Part shown: piece after piece, positions 1 through 7,279 of the stretch | How positions within the stretch are numbered: the stretch's first letter is position 1 | Layout of the letters: each line of letters starts with the position of its first letter | NCBI GenBank assembly: GCA_037143735.1 | Contig: JBAWYD010000072.1 | Span: 1-12,353 of the forward strand | DNA: 12,353 nucleotides | Origin: JAPLJQ01 sp037143735 | GTDB taxonomy: Bacteria > Desulfobacterota > Syntrophia > Syntrophales > UBA2185 | Direction: 5' to 3' | Program-made: the position numbers and the translations under genes | The notes under the pieces: model-generated | What the model saw: only the letters and a program-made list of their open reading frames with translations | Databases searched by the model: none | What the model was told of the DNA's origin: nothing

Positions 1-65
1 GATCCTGCATTGTATCGTGGCTGATCCGAAATAGTGAAGGATTCATACGCAAACATTCTGAGGAA

Positions 66-80
66 TGCACGTGACGTGCA
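66..80. repeat. Perfect 15-bp inverted repeat
   Basis: TGCACGT-G-ACGTGCA is a perfect palindrome with 7-bp arms and one central base. It lies in the noncoding stretch 1-223, downstream of the 3' end of the minus-strand HD-GYP gene. It has no T-tract, so it does not look like an intrinsic terminator. It could be a protein-binding site for a gene lying left of the window, but a single palindrome of this size may be chance. Nothing else convincing is seen in 1-223. Confidence 0.4.
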
Positions 81-223
81 GGCCGTTGACGGTTGTTTTT
101 GTTCAAAAAACGGACCAGCGTTTGATACTCAAATCGAACTTCACTTCAACGAAATAATATCTCTTGTTGTTTTAGTTTCTTTCCTTCTTGGACCCTTCAT
201 CATTGATTTATACCCTCCCGGGA

Positions 224-1594
224 TTATGAAAAAGTGAAGCCTTTATCCCGGAAGAGGCGCAGACAGGCATCCACTGCCTCCGCGTCGTAGAGGACGCCAC
301 GCTGTGCAGTAACTTCCGCCAGAGCCGCATCAATGCCCAGGCCGGGGCGATAGGGCCGATGGGAGGCCATGGCTTCCACCACATCGGCAACGGCCAGAAT
401 GCGGGCCTCCATAAGAATGTCATCCCCCTTCAGATTTCTTGGATAGCCCGAACCATCCATCCGTTCATGATGCTGGTAGACAATCTCTGCCAGGGGCCAG
501 GGGGATTCTACATCCTTCAGCAGCTCGAATCCTTTACGGGCATGTTCTTTAATCAGGGAAAACTCGATCTCAGACAGTTTTGTCGGTTTGGACAATATCT
601 CCGCGGGTATGGATAGCTTCCCGATGTCATGAATGGAACCCGCCATGCGGATGCCTTCGATTCTATCCTGAGGTAATCCAATCTCAGTGGCGATGGCACG
701 GGCAAGGTCTGCGGACCGGATCTGGTGACCGGCAGTATAGGGATCTCTGGTCTCCACGGCAGACACCATAACTTGAATAGTTGTGCCAAGTGCCTTCCTT
801 AGACTTTCGAGGGTCCGCTGAAGGTCCTCTTCCGCCCGCTTGCGGACAGTAATATCCCGGGTAATGCTGAGAATATGGGGTACACCATCAAGATCGATCA
901 CGGAGGCTGACATCAACCCATATCGGATATCGCCACACTTCATTCGAAAAGCGGCTGCAAGGTTAATGACTTCCCCGTCTTTTCTTAATCCGGCTACCAG
1001 TCTTTGTCTATCCTCGATATTTCCCCAGACATTATATTCTATTGAGGTCTTTCCGATGATGTCCCCTTCCGTATATCCCGTGATCCTGGTAAATCCAGGA
1101 TTAATTGAGATATACATACCGTCTTCGAGACGATTGATGTTCACAGAGTCCAGGCTGGTATCAAAAACCTTGCGAAATTTCTCTTCACTCCTGGTTAACG
1201 CCTCCTCCGCCTGCTTGCGGTCGGTGATGTCTTTTGAAACGACAGTCACACGGGTAATTTTTCCACCAGAGCCGGGCTCCTCAACCGGGCTGAAGGTACG
1301 GAGGAAATATCGGTTGTCTCTTTTGCTCTGATGCTCCTGCTGGACAGATCCGCCGGTTGCCATGACCTCTTTCACGGCATGGGTAAAGGCCGCCGTCTCC
1401 TCAAGCGAGTGGAAGTCGTCATACGCCCTGCCGATGACATATTCCGCCGTGAGGCCTAATCTTGATAAATGCCGATTGTTGATAAACATATATCTGCCAT
1501 ACTCGTCCACCATATACAGAGAGTCAGAGGTCGATTCCACCATGGCATGACAGTCATCTCCAACTGAGGGTAAGCGCATCATGGTATTGTTCAT
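224..1594 (-). CDS. PAS-PAS-HD-GYP cyclic-di-GMP phosphodiesterase
   Basis: Predicted cytoplasmic sensor that hydrolyses c-di-GMP. From the chosen ATG (456 residues), two PAS domains lie at about 17-127 and 139-252. Each ends in the typical DIT-R(K) linker before a short helix. The HD-GYP domain is at about 267-452. It has the HD pair within HDIGK (about 322-326), the KEHARKGFELL segment and HHERMDGSGYP (about 375-385), so the metal ligands and GYP signature are intact. No membrane segment is visible, so input is probably a soluble ligand, redox or gas signal read by the PAS domains. Start choice: ATG at 1594 is preceded by AGGAAG at good spacing. A GTG at 1642 behind GGGGGAG is a real alternative adding 16 residues. 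The longest frame begins at an unsupported TTG at 1678. It lies 137 bp downstream of a same-strand diguanylate cyclase and is probably co-transcribed with it. Family is certain; the signal is unknown. Confidence 0.92.
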   Translation of the reverse strand: MNNTMMRLPSVGDDCHAMVESTSDSLYMVDEYGRYMFINNRHLSRLGLTAEYVIGRAYDDFHSLEETAAFTHAVKEVMATGGSVQQEHQSKRDNRYFLRTFSPVEEPGSGGKITRVTVVSKDITDRKQAEEALTRSEEKFRKVFDTSLDSVNINRLEDGMYISINPGFTRITGYTEGDIIGKTSIEYNVWGNIEDRQRLVAGLRKDGEVINLAAAFRMKCGDIRYGLMSASVIDLDGVPHILSITRDITVRKRAEEDLQRTLESLRKALGTTIQVMVSAVETRDPYTAGHQIRSADLARAIATEIGLPQDRIEGIRMAGSIHDIGKLSIPAEILSKPTKLSEIEFSLIKEHARKGFELLKDVESPWPLAEIVYQHHERMDGSGYPRNLKGDDILMEARILAVADVVEAMASHRPYRPGLGIDAALAEVTAQRGVLYDAEAVDACLRLFRDKGFTFS

Positions 1595-1731
1595 ACTCTT
1601 CTTCCTGCTATTAAGCGTTTCCTTATCTCTTTCCGGAGACACATTCTCCCCCTTTCTTTTTTGTTTCCTGAGCTTCAAATGCTTCGAAGTTATATGTTAT
1701 AGCGCCATGTAAATTTTATAAACAAATCCTT

Positions 1732-3096
1732 TTACGGGCAGTCTTTCTTCCGTTTCTTCTGATCGTACATCAAGGCGTCTGCAGCGGCCATGAGTTCCTC
1801 GACAGGACGGGGATTTTCAGGATCATGGCGGACGATCCCCATACTCATGGAAATGCGATAATCCCTGTTTTTACGTGAATTGGCGATGTCAATATAATGG
1901 TACAGGCGATTTCGGATGATAGTCCGCCATTCCGTTGAGGCTCCCAAGGCGAGGACTCCAAACTCGTCGCCTCCCACACGGGCGATGATGTCTGATTTCC
2001 TGAATACTTTTTTGAGAATGTTTGCGGCCTCGACAAGCGCTTCATCGCCCTTCTTGTGGCCCAGGTTATCATTGATCCATTTCATGCCGTCCAGGTCGAT
2101 GAATATTAACAACAGAGGATTTTTCGTTCTATCCATGATTTTCAATTGCTGCTCTGCAAGCGTTAAAAACCCCCTTCTGTTGTAAAGTCCCGTCATTTGA
2201 TCGGTTATCGACAGCGCCCGAATCTCTTCCTCAAGTTTTTTACGTTCTGTAATGTCTATGGCATTGCCCAATATGGCAGGCTTCCCTCTATAGTGGATAG
2301 GCGTGACGATCTGCGCTATCCAGCGGATCTGCGCCTGTTTTGTCACCATCCTGTATTCATATGGCACGGTATGCTTATCCAGCAGCATCTCCCGCCCTTT
2401 CCTTTTCACCATTTCCCTATCTTCCGGATGAACAATCATGTCGGAATTCTGTCCGATAAGCTCTTCGGCGGAGTGTCCGGCATAGGCGATGGCACTGGTG
2501 TTGATGAAACAGAACTTCCCGTCCTGAATGATGAATACGGCGGCGAGAGAATATTCTGTCAGCGTTTTATAGAGCTCTTCCAACTGCTTGCGCTCGGTAA
2601 CGTCGCGGATGGATTCTATAGCGCCCACCATATGGTTCTTGTTATCATATAATGGTCCGGCTTTCCCCCAGAGAGCGAGCATCTCCCCCCGGACAGGCGT
2701 ATCCGCCTCGGCTAAAAGAACATTTCCGACTTTCCTGACAAAATGATATTCTTTCCCTATTTCCTCATCGGAGTTGAAGACCAGGTCAATCAGAATCGGC
2801 CTTCGGGTTCTATAAAACGGCAGGGCATATTCGTAATCGCCCTTTCCCAGCATGTCTTCCGCCTTGACCCCGGTCATCTTTTCAATGGCACGGTTCCATG
2901 CGATGACTTTTCCGTTGCGATTGATGGCAAAGGTTGCATCGGGTAGAAAATCAATGTCACACAATCGTTCTGCTTCTTTTGAAACCACCTCCAACTGCCT
3001 GCTTGGCAATTCTCCCATTTTTAATTCGGCAACCTGCTGTCTAATTTCTGCAAGCTCCTTTATCAACCGGTCTTTTGTCTTGTCTTTGTCTTTCAT
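1732..3096 (-). CDS. PAS-PAS-GGDEF diguanylate cyclase
   Basis: Predicted to make c-di-GMP from two GTP. The 454 residues comprise an N-terminal coiled coil (1-40), a PAS domain at about 47-168, a second PAS at about 178-285, then a GGDEF domain at about 293-450. The active-site motif RVGGDEF (373-379) is intact. An RxxD motif (RKSD, 366-369) sits five residues before GGDEF, the position of the allosteric inhibitory I-site, so product inhibition is expected. The segment FIDLDGMKWINDNLGHKKGD is the usual GTP/metal-binding part of the fold. No transmembrane segment is seen, so it is cytoplasmic. ATG at 3096 is preceded on its strand by GGAG about ten bases away. The following same-strand gene is an HD-GYP phosphodiesterase, so synthesis and breakdown of the same messenger are encoded together. 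The assignment is firm; what the PAS domains sense is not visible. Confidence 0.94.
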   Translation of the reverse strand: MKDKDKTKDRLIKELAEIRQQVAELKMGELPSRQLEVVSKEAERLCDIDFLPDATFAINRNGKVIAWNRAIEKMTGVKAEDMLGKGDYEYALPFYRTRRPILIDLVFNSDEEIGKEYHFVRKVGNVLLAEADTPVRGEMLALWGKAGPLYDNKNHMVGAIESIRDVTERKQLEELYKTLTEYSLAAVFIIQDGKFCFINTSAIAYAGHSAEELIGQNSDMIVHPEDREMVKRKGREMLLDKHTVPYEYRMVTKQAQIRWIAQIVTPIHYRGKPAILGNAIDITERKKLEEEIRALSITDQMTGLYNRRGFLTLAEQQLKIMDRTKNPLLLIFIDLDGMKWINDNLGHKKGDEALVEAANILKKVFRKSDIIARVGGDEFGVLALGASTEWRTIIRNRLYHYIDIANSRKNRDYRISMSMGIVRHDPENPRPVEELMAAADALMYDQKKRKKDCP

Positions 3097-3274
3097 ATTC
3101 GGACACTCCGCGATAGAGTCAGGTCTCTTTGGGCAGATTTCAGACAGCCCCCTCCGGCACGCCTCAAATTAGCTTCGCTGATTCCTCGACTTTTCAAAGC
3201 GTTATGACTGGATGCATTGATCCCAGGAATAATTGGGGTCGCAATAAAGACGATCATCATTGCCAATTGGAATT

Positions 3275-3556
3275 ATGCACATTTATCAAAATCCGTCAAT
3301 CATTGAGGAAGAAAGAGATCATTTTTTTCTTGACAATAGAACGATTGTTCTATATGTGGAAAAGGGCAGAGAGCCGAAGAACGGCGACATCGTGATTGCC
3401 GAGGTGGATGACGAATGGACATTGAAATACTTCAAGAGAAACGAAAAAGCTGTTGTTCTTGAAGCGGCCAATCCCCGATATCCAGTGATCAGGGCGAAAT
3501 CGGAGCTGCGTGTGGGGGGTGTCGTTACTGCGGTGATCCGGAAATACCATCGCTGA
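3275..3556 (+). pseudogene. UmuD/LexA-like S24 peptidase remnant (C-terminal half only)
   Basis: From about 3356 the reading frame matches the C-terminal half of UmuD/LexA. GDIVIAEVDDEWTLKYFKR resembles the UmuD stretch GDIVIAAVDGEFTVKK, and the end GGVVTAVIRKYHR resembles the end of UmuD. The lysine in WTLKY aligns with catalytic Lys97 of E. coli UmuD. The half carrying the cleavage site and the nucleophilic serine (the GDSM motif) is absent: ungapped alignment puts Arg at the Ser position, and no other frame upstream supplies the motif. Homology begins where the SOS-type promoter at 3330-3358 ends. A transcript from that promoter would start near 3365, after the ATG (3275) and GTG (3356) starts, so it could not translate even the remaining fold in full. 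I therefore call it a relic that now acts mainly as leader for the downstream genes. A translated short protein of up to 93 residues cannot be excluded. Confidence 0.62.
3330..3358 (+). promoter_or_regulatory. SOS promoter with LexA-type operator (GAAC-N4-GTTC)
   Basis: TTGACA at 3330-3335 is a perfect -35 box. Seventeen bases later comes TATGTG (3353-3358); TATATG at 3351-3356 is an alternative -10 with shorter spacing. The spacer is almost entirely the perfect 18-bp palindrome ATAGAACGATTGTTCTAT (3336-3353), whose core AGAAC-N4-GTTCT matches the Bacillus/Gram-positive class of LexA box, not the E. coli CTG-N10-CAG box. A repressor bound here would cover the whole promoter. The first well-started genes downstream are the 77-residue membrane protein (3585) and dinB (3838), which fits SOS control. 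Confidence 0.75.
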
Positions 3557-3584
3557 AATTATCAGAAATCATGAGGATGAAAAT

Positions 3585-3818
3585 ATGCGAAGCATAGCAA
3601 CAGATTCATCAAGATTGACAAGGTGGACGAGGGCAAAGTCCCATAGAATTTATTCCAGGCCAACCCTGCGTAAACGCTTCTGCCGTTTTATAGAAACATC
3701 TGCCTGGGATGAAAAACTCCTGAATCAGGAGAAATGGGTAAACAGGATATGCCTTGGCTATATCATCGTATCCGTTCTTTACTTTTCACCCATCTTAATA
3801 TTATCTGTCCTGAAATAA
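3585..3818 (+). CDS. Small single-pass membrane protein of unknown function in SOS cluster
   Basis: Not recognised as a known family. The 77 residues have a strongly basic N-terminal part (1-36, rich in Arg and Lys), an acidic/polar stretch near 42-50, and a hydrophobic segment at about 55-75 running almost to the C-terminus. This suggests a tail-anchored or single-pass inner-membrane protein with the basic part in the cytoplasm. ATG at 3585 has a good ribosome binding site, AGGA seven bases upstream, which supports real translation. It starts 28 bp after the peptidase remnant, ends 19 bp before dinB, and lies on the transcript expected from the SOS promoter. Small membrane proteins are a recurring class of SOS product (for example SidA and TisB), but I see no sequence similarity to those and assign no function. 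Confidence 0.6.
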   Translation: MRSIATDSSRLTRWTRAKSHRIYSRPTLRKRFCRFIETSAWDEKLLNQEKWVNRICLGYIIVSVLYFSPILILSVLK

Positions 3819-3837
3819 ACATCGACAGGCTCTTAAC

Positions 3838-4905
3838 GTGAGCATGACAACCTTGATCAATTATCCCAAAAGAAGGATTCTTCATATCGACATGGACGCT
3901 TTCTTCGCTGCTGTCGAAGAAAAAAGGAATCCCGATCTGAAAGGAAAACCCGTTGTCATCGGTGGCCAGGGAGATCCATCAAAGAGAGGAGTTGTCTCCA
4001 CCGCCAATTATGAAGCCAGAAAATTCGGTGTTCATTCTGCCATGCCGCTCAGAACCGCTTATAAACTCTGTCCTCACGCAATTTTCCTTCCTGTTTATTA
4101 TGAAGTCTATGTAGCAGCCTCCCGACAATTTAAATCTGTCATGAAGTACATTTGTCCGATAATGGAAGATGTGGGCATTGATGAGGCGTTTCTGGATGTT
4201 TCTGATCTGCCGGAAGAAAGCGAAATTATTGCTCTCAAAATCAAGGCAGGAATTCTGGATAAAACAGACCTGACATGCTCCATCGGCATTGCTCCTAATA
4301 AGCTTCTGGCCAAGATCGCTTCAGATATGCAGAAGCCCAATGGCCTGACCATTCTGACTGAGAAGGATATTGAAAGTCGTTTGTGGCTGCTACCCATCAG
4401 AAAGCTGTATGGCATCGGGCCCAAAACAGAGGAACATTTGAAGAATATGGGCATTGAAACCATCGGTCAGTTGGCAGCATTGCCCCTTGAAAAACTAATT
4501 GAGCAGTTTGGCAAATCCTACGGGCATTATCTTTATGAAGCATCCAGAGGGATTGATGACAGCCCTCTGGTTACACACTGGGAACCGAAATCAATCAGTC
4601 GGGAGACGACATTTCAGGTTGATGTAAAGGACTGGCAGGTTATAGCCAAGACACTTGCAGAGCTGACAAAAGAAGTGGTCGCTGATATGATGGATCATGG
4701 ATATACAGCTAAAACCATTACTGTAAAGATCAGGTTCAGTGATTTTCAGACGTTTACCAGGGCAAAAACAATTTCTGATTATTCGGACTCTGAAGAAAAG
4801 ATCAGGAAAGCTGCCTTTGCCTGCCTGAAGCGGATTGAGTTGAATAAGAGAGTGAGACTCATCGGTGTCAGGGCCAGTAATATGGAAAAGCGTGACAAGG
4901 AATGA
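3838..4905 (+). CDS. dinB: DNA polymerase IV (Y-family translesion polymerase)
   Basis: Error-prone polymerase that copies past damaged bases. The 355 residues show all Y-family marks: HIDMDAFFAAVE (16-26) with metal ligand Asp18 and a Phe23-type steric gate; the second catalytic motif GIDEAFLDVS with Asp115 and Glu116; the palm/thumb segment SIGIAPNKLLAKIASDMQKP; and the helix-hairpin-helix YGIGPKTEEHLKNMGI, followed by the little-finger domain. Length is close to the E. coli enzyme (351). GTG at 3838 is chosen because AGG at 3827-3829 sits eight bases upstream; an ATG at 3844 is the alternative. The C-terminus, GVRASNMEKRDKE, stops just after the little finger and shows no QLxLF-like clamp-binding peptide. 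It lies downstream of the LexA-type promoter and is probably SOS-inducible together with the small membrane protein before it. Confidence 0.96.
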   Translation: MSMTTLINYPKRRILHIDMDAFFAAVEEKRNPDLKGKPVVIGGQGDPSKRGVVSTANYEARKFGVHSAMPLRTAYKLCPHAIFLPVYYEVYVAASRQFKSVMKYICPIMEDVGIDEAFLDVSDLPEESEIIALKIKAGILDKTDLTCSIGIAPNKLLAKIASDMQKPNGLTILTEKDIESRLWLLPIRKLYGIGPKTEEHLKNMGIETIGQLAALPLEKLIEQFGKSYGHYLYEASRGIDDSPLVTHWEPKSISRETTFQVDVKDWQVIAKTLAELTKEVVADMMDHGYTAKTITVKIRFSDFQTFTRAKTISDYSDSEEKIRKAAFACLKRIELNKRVRLIGVRASNMEKRDKE

Positions 4906-4948
4906 ATGATAATGACCCGTCTGGCGACTTTTTACGACTTTCTCATCT

Positions 4949-5839
4949 TCAACGTTGTGGTTCGCCTTGTACCGCCTTGCCGGATGCTGCTCCTTGTTCC
5001 GCAGAAGGGGGCTTGTCGTTATCGATCTGCGCAGACGACCTGTCATTTCCTCCCTGACTTGGCGGTTCCGGCGTTTTTTCAGGATTTTCCTGCTCCGATC
5101 CCTCCGTTTGAGGCGGTTCGCTCATGACTTCTTCATATTCAGGTATGACGATACCCCTTCTTACCATGATTTGATAGATCCGTTCCGAACGGCCCTCGAC
5201 GAATCTCGATTCTCCCGTTGGATCAAATTTGCGAGGATTGGGGAGAACCGACGCAAGCCTTGCCGCCTCTTTTGCCGTCAATACTGATGCAGGCTTTCCA
5301 TAGTAGCGGCGGGCAGCAGCCTCAATCCCGAACACGCCCTCACCCCACTCGGCAACATTGAGGTATAGTTCTATAATCCTTTTTTTAGAAAGATTGTTCT
5401 CCATCCGCCAGGTAAGGATCGCCTCCTTGATCTTTCTTACGGGATTTTTTGAGGGAGACAGATAAAGATTCTTGGCTAACTGCTGACTGATCGTACTGCC
5501 CCCGAACTTGAACTTCTTACTTTTTATATCTTTTTCAATGGCCTTCTGGATAGCATTGAAATCAAAACCCTCGTGACTCCAGAACTTGTCGTCTTCCGCA
5601 ATAATGACGGCTTTGATCACATAAGGGGAAATCTGCGACAGGGGCACCCATTGGCGGATAATTTTTTTCTTCTTACCCTGTTTCTCCCATTCTTTCTCAC
5701 GATATTCCATGAATGCCGTCTTTTTCGGAGAAGCTTTCTTCAGCTTTGAGACATCAGGATAAACAAAATAAAAACCCACGTTCAGAAAAACAGCCGAGAC
5801 AAGAACGACAACAACGATGAAAAACCCCTTCTTAACCAT
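4949..5839 (-). CDS. mtgA: Monofunctional biosynthetic peptidoglycan transglycosylase
   Basis: GT51 enzyme that polymerises lipid II into glycan strands at the outer face of the inner membrane. The 296 residues start with a membrane anchor (about 5-27) and continue with a GT51 domain at about 60-230. All five family motifs are visible: EDDKFWSHEGFD (82-93, catalytic Glu82), GGSTISQQLAKN (113-124), RKIKE (135-139), RIIELYLN (154-161) and GVFGIEAAARRYYGK. There is no transpeptidase domain, so it is monofunctional and not a class A PBP. Residues 238-296 form a low-complexity tail rich in Pro, Glu, Gln, Ser and Gly, which MtgA proteins usually lack. ATG at 5839 is chosen because the anchor follows directly and GGGA lies just upstream; the frame extends back to 5893 without a good start. 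It converges with dinB, with 43 bp between stops and no clear terminator. Confidence 0.94.
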   Translation of the reverse strand: MVKKGFFIVVVVLVSAVFLNVGFYFVYPDVSKLKKASPKKTAFMEYREKEWEKQGKKKKIIRQWVPLSQISPYVIKAVIIAEDDKFWSHEGFDFNAIQKAIEKDIKSKKFKFGGSTISQQLAKNLYLSPSKNPVRKIKEAILTWRMENNLSKKRIIELYLNVAEWGEGVFGIEAAARRYYGKPASVLTAKEAARLASVLPNPRKFDPTGESRFVEGRSERIYQIMVRRGIVIPEYEEVMSEPPQTEGSEQENPEKTPEPPSQGGNDRSSAQIDNDKPPSAEQGAASGKAVQGEPQR

Positions 5840-5933
5840 TGCATGATCCCATAATATAAAATTTAATCTGATGTCTTTCATATAACATATCAACGCATTA
5901 TGAAAGACTTGAGATATTTATTTTAAAAATACT

Positions 5934-5962
5934 TTGACATGGGGAGTTTTTTTTTGTAAAAA
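5934..5962 (+). promoter_or_regulatory. Candidate sigma-70 promoter for the NlpC/P60 gene
   Basis: TTGACA (5934-5939) is a perfect -35 box and is separated by exactly 17 bases from TAAAAA (5957-5962), a fair -10 box. The spacer contains a run of nine T. It lies about 100 bases before the start of the LysM-NlpC/P60 gene, facing the right way, in the divergent gap between that gene and mtgA. No operator is evident. Confidence 0.5.
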
Positions 5963-6063
5963 AGCCGCATTAGTTATCTGTGTGCAGCTTGTCATCCATT
6001 GTCAAAATCTGTGCACCGTTGCAATAATGGGGAAGCCCCCGAATGAATAGGAGGAGGTACTTC

Positions 6064-7035
6064 ATGATGAAACGGCGGATTTTCCTATGGATGGGACTGA
6101 TTGTCCTGTTCGTTACATTCGGCCTTTGCCAGGAAATCCTCGCGAAGGAATATAAAGTCAAGCGTGGCGATAATCTCGCTAAGATCTCAAAAAAATTCGG
6201 CGTCACAACAGATGCCCTGAGATCAGCCAACGGCTTGACAGGAAGCGCCCTTAAACCCAAACAGGTTCTTGTCATCCCGGATCAGGGAAAGGCCAACCTC
6301 GCAAAATCACAAAAGAAGAATCACCAAAAAACAGAATACTACGTGGTTGCAAACGGAGACACACTTAAAAGGATCGCCACGAAAACCGGCTATTCCGTCA
6401 AAGAACTCAAAAAGTGGAATCCTGTCAATTCCCGACACCTGAAAACAGGCCAGAAGATTGTTCTGGCAAAATCCAGGTACTCGAGAGACATGGCTATGGC
6501 AAAAAAGTCGGTTGCGAACCAAGCGGAAGAGATGGATGATCCCCTGGATGAAGAGGGTGAGGAGGTCAACCCGGGAGATGAACTGGTCGAGGCTGAGATA
6601 GACCAGCAATCCGATTCCGATGACCCTTTAGGCAAATGGAACAGCCCTGATGAGCGATCACTGTTTATAAGGGTATCCAAGGGGTTTCTCGGAGCGCCTT
6701 ACCGATTTGGCGGATCGTCCGTGAGAGGTCTTGACTGCTCTGCCTTCGTAAAGAAGATCTATCAGTTTTTTGATATCAGCCTCCCCAGAACGGCGAGGGA
6801 GCAGTCACGTGTCGGCAAGAGCGTGGCGCGGAATGAACTGGAGGAAGGAGACCTCGTCTTTTTCAATACAAGACGGGCATTCGGTCACGTGGGCATATAT
6901 ATCGGAAACAATGAATTTGTCCATGCCGCCGCCGGCCGGCAAAGAATGGTCAAGATTGATACGCTTGAGAAGCCTTACTATGATAAACGTTTCGTCAAGG
7001 CGGTCCGTATAAAAGAGCTGGAAGGCGGTATTTAA
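6064..7035 (+). CDS. Secreted LysM-LysM-NlpC/P60 peptidoglycan endopeptidase
   Basis: Predicted periplasmic cell-wall hydrolase that cuts peptide stems. The 323 residues open with a Sec signal peptide (1-27, cleavage after ILA). Two LysM glycan-binding domains follow at about 29-72 (YKVKRGDNLAKI...) and 92-135 (YYVVANGDTLKRI...). Next come an acidic, disordered-looking linker (about 154-190, many Asp and Glu) and an NlpC/P60 domain at about 203-317. The catalytic residues are visible as Cys225 in LDCSAFV, His275 in GHVGIYIG and His287 in FVHAA. ATG at 6064 is chosen because AGGAGGT (6052-6058) stands five bases upstream; ATG at 6067 is equally possible, and an upstream ATG at 6043 precedes the ribosome binding site. 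A candidate promoter lies at 5934-5962 and an intrinsic terminator follows the stop, so it is probably transcribed alone. It neighbours mtgA, a peptidoglycan synthase, on the opposite strand. Confidence 0.93.
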   Translation: MMKRRIFLWMGLIVLFVTFGLCQEILAKEYKVKRGDNLAKISKKFGVTTDALRSANGLTGSALKPKQVLVIPDQGKANLAKSQKKNHQKTEYYVVANGDTLKRIATKTGYSVKELKKWNPVNSRHLKTGQKIVLAKSRYSRDMAMAKKSVANQAEEMDDPLDEEGEEVNPGDELVEAEIDQQSDSDDPLGKWNSPDERSLFIRVSKGFLGAPYRFGGSSVRGLDCSAFVKKIYQFFDISLPRTAREQSRVGKSVARNELEEGDLVFFNTRRAFGHVGIYIGNNEFVHAAAGRQRMVKIDTLEKPYYDKRFVKAVRIKELEGGI

Positions 7036-7071
7036 TACTTTCAGACGACTGACCTGACAGAAACACCGACG

Positions 7072-7101
7072 AAAATGGGACAAACCAATGTCCCATTTTT
7101 T
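7072..7101 (+). terminator. Rho-independent terminator after NlpC/P60 gene
   Basis: AAAATGGGACA (7072-7082) pairs perfectly with TGTCCCATTTT (7089-7099) around the six-base loop AACCAA, and the right arm runs into a T-tract (7096-7101). It lies 36 bases past the stop of the hydrolase gene and separates it from the OmpA-like operon. The A-rich left arm means it may also work weakly in the other direction. Confidence 0.88.
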
Positions 7102-7250
7102 ATATTAAAAAATCTTCGATTCGCATTGCAGAATTTTTTCAAGGTCTCTTACCCGCTAAGCATCATATCATCTGTTCCCAAAACGTGTTCACCCTTTCAA
7201 GCTATGAGGTAATTTCACATATTCCGGGTGCAGGGATTTTCAATTTTTTA

Positions 7251-7279
7251 TTGATTTATTCATCCACCCTCTATATGGT
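7251..7279 (+). promoter_or_regulatory. Candidate sigma-70 promoter for OmpA-like lipoprotein operon
   Basis: TTGATT (7251-7256) and TATGGT (7274-7279) are separated by 17 bases, about 75 bases before the ATG of the lipoprotein gene and downstream of the terminator of the preceding gene. Both boxes match only in part, so this is tentative. It could serve the run of genes from the lipoprotein to rlmN. Confidence 0.35.

Noticed and set aside
91..113. AT-rich hairpin as terminator of the HD-GYP gene
   Set aside because: The pairing is only T/A runs with a weak GC closure and lies over 100 bases past the stop; not convincing as a terminator.
34..237. 67-residue plus-strand ORF starting with GTG, with a hydrophobic C-terminal stretch
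   Set aside because: Non-ATG start, no recognisable family, and it runs into the 3' end of the minus-strand HD-GYP gene. The frame is most simply chance in an AT-rich spacer.
1595..1678. Extension of the HD-GYP protein to a TTG start at 1678
   Set aside because: The TTG lacks a ribosome binding site. Better starts exist at 1594 (ATG) and 1642 (GTG).
4906..4948. Bidirectional terminator between convergent dinB and mtgA
   Set aside because: No stable inverted repeat with a T-tract can be formed in the 43-bp gap.
4906..5287. Plus-strand ORFs opposite the mtgA 3' end
   Set aside because: Arg/Pro-rich antisense shadows of mtgA without a ribosome binding site or recognisable domain.
6064..6135. 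Lipoprotein signal in the LysM-NlpC/P60 protein (Cys at residue 22)
   Set aside because: The residues before the Cys (FGL) do not fit a lipobox, and a normal signal peptidase I site follows at ILA.
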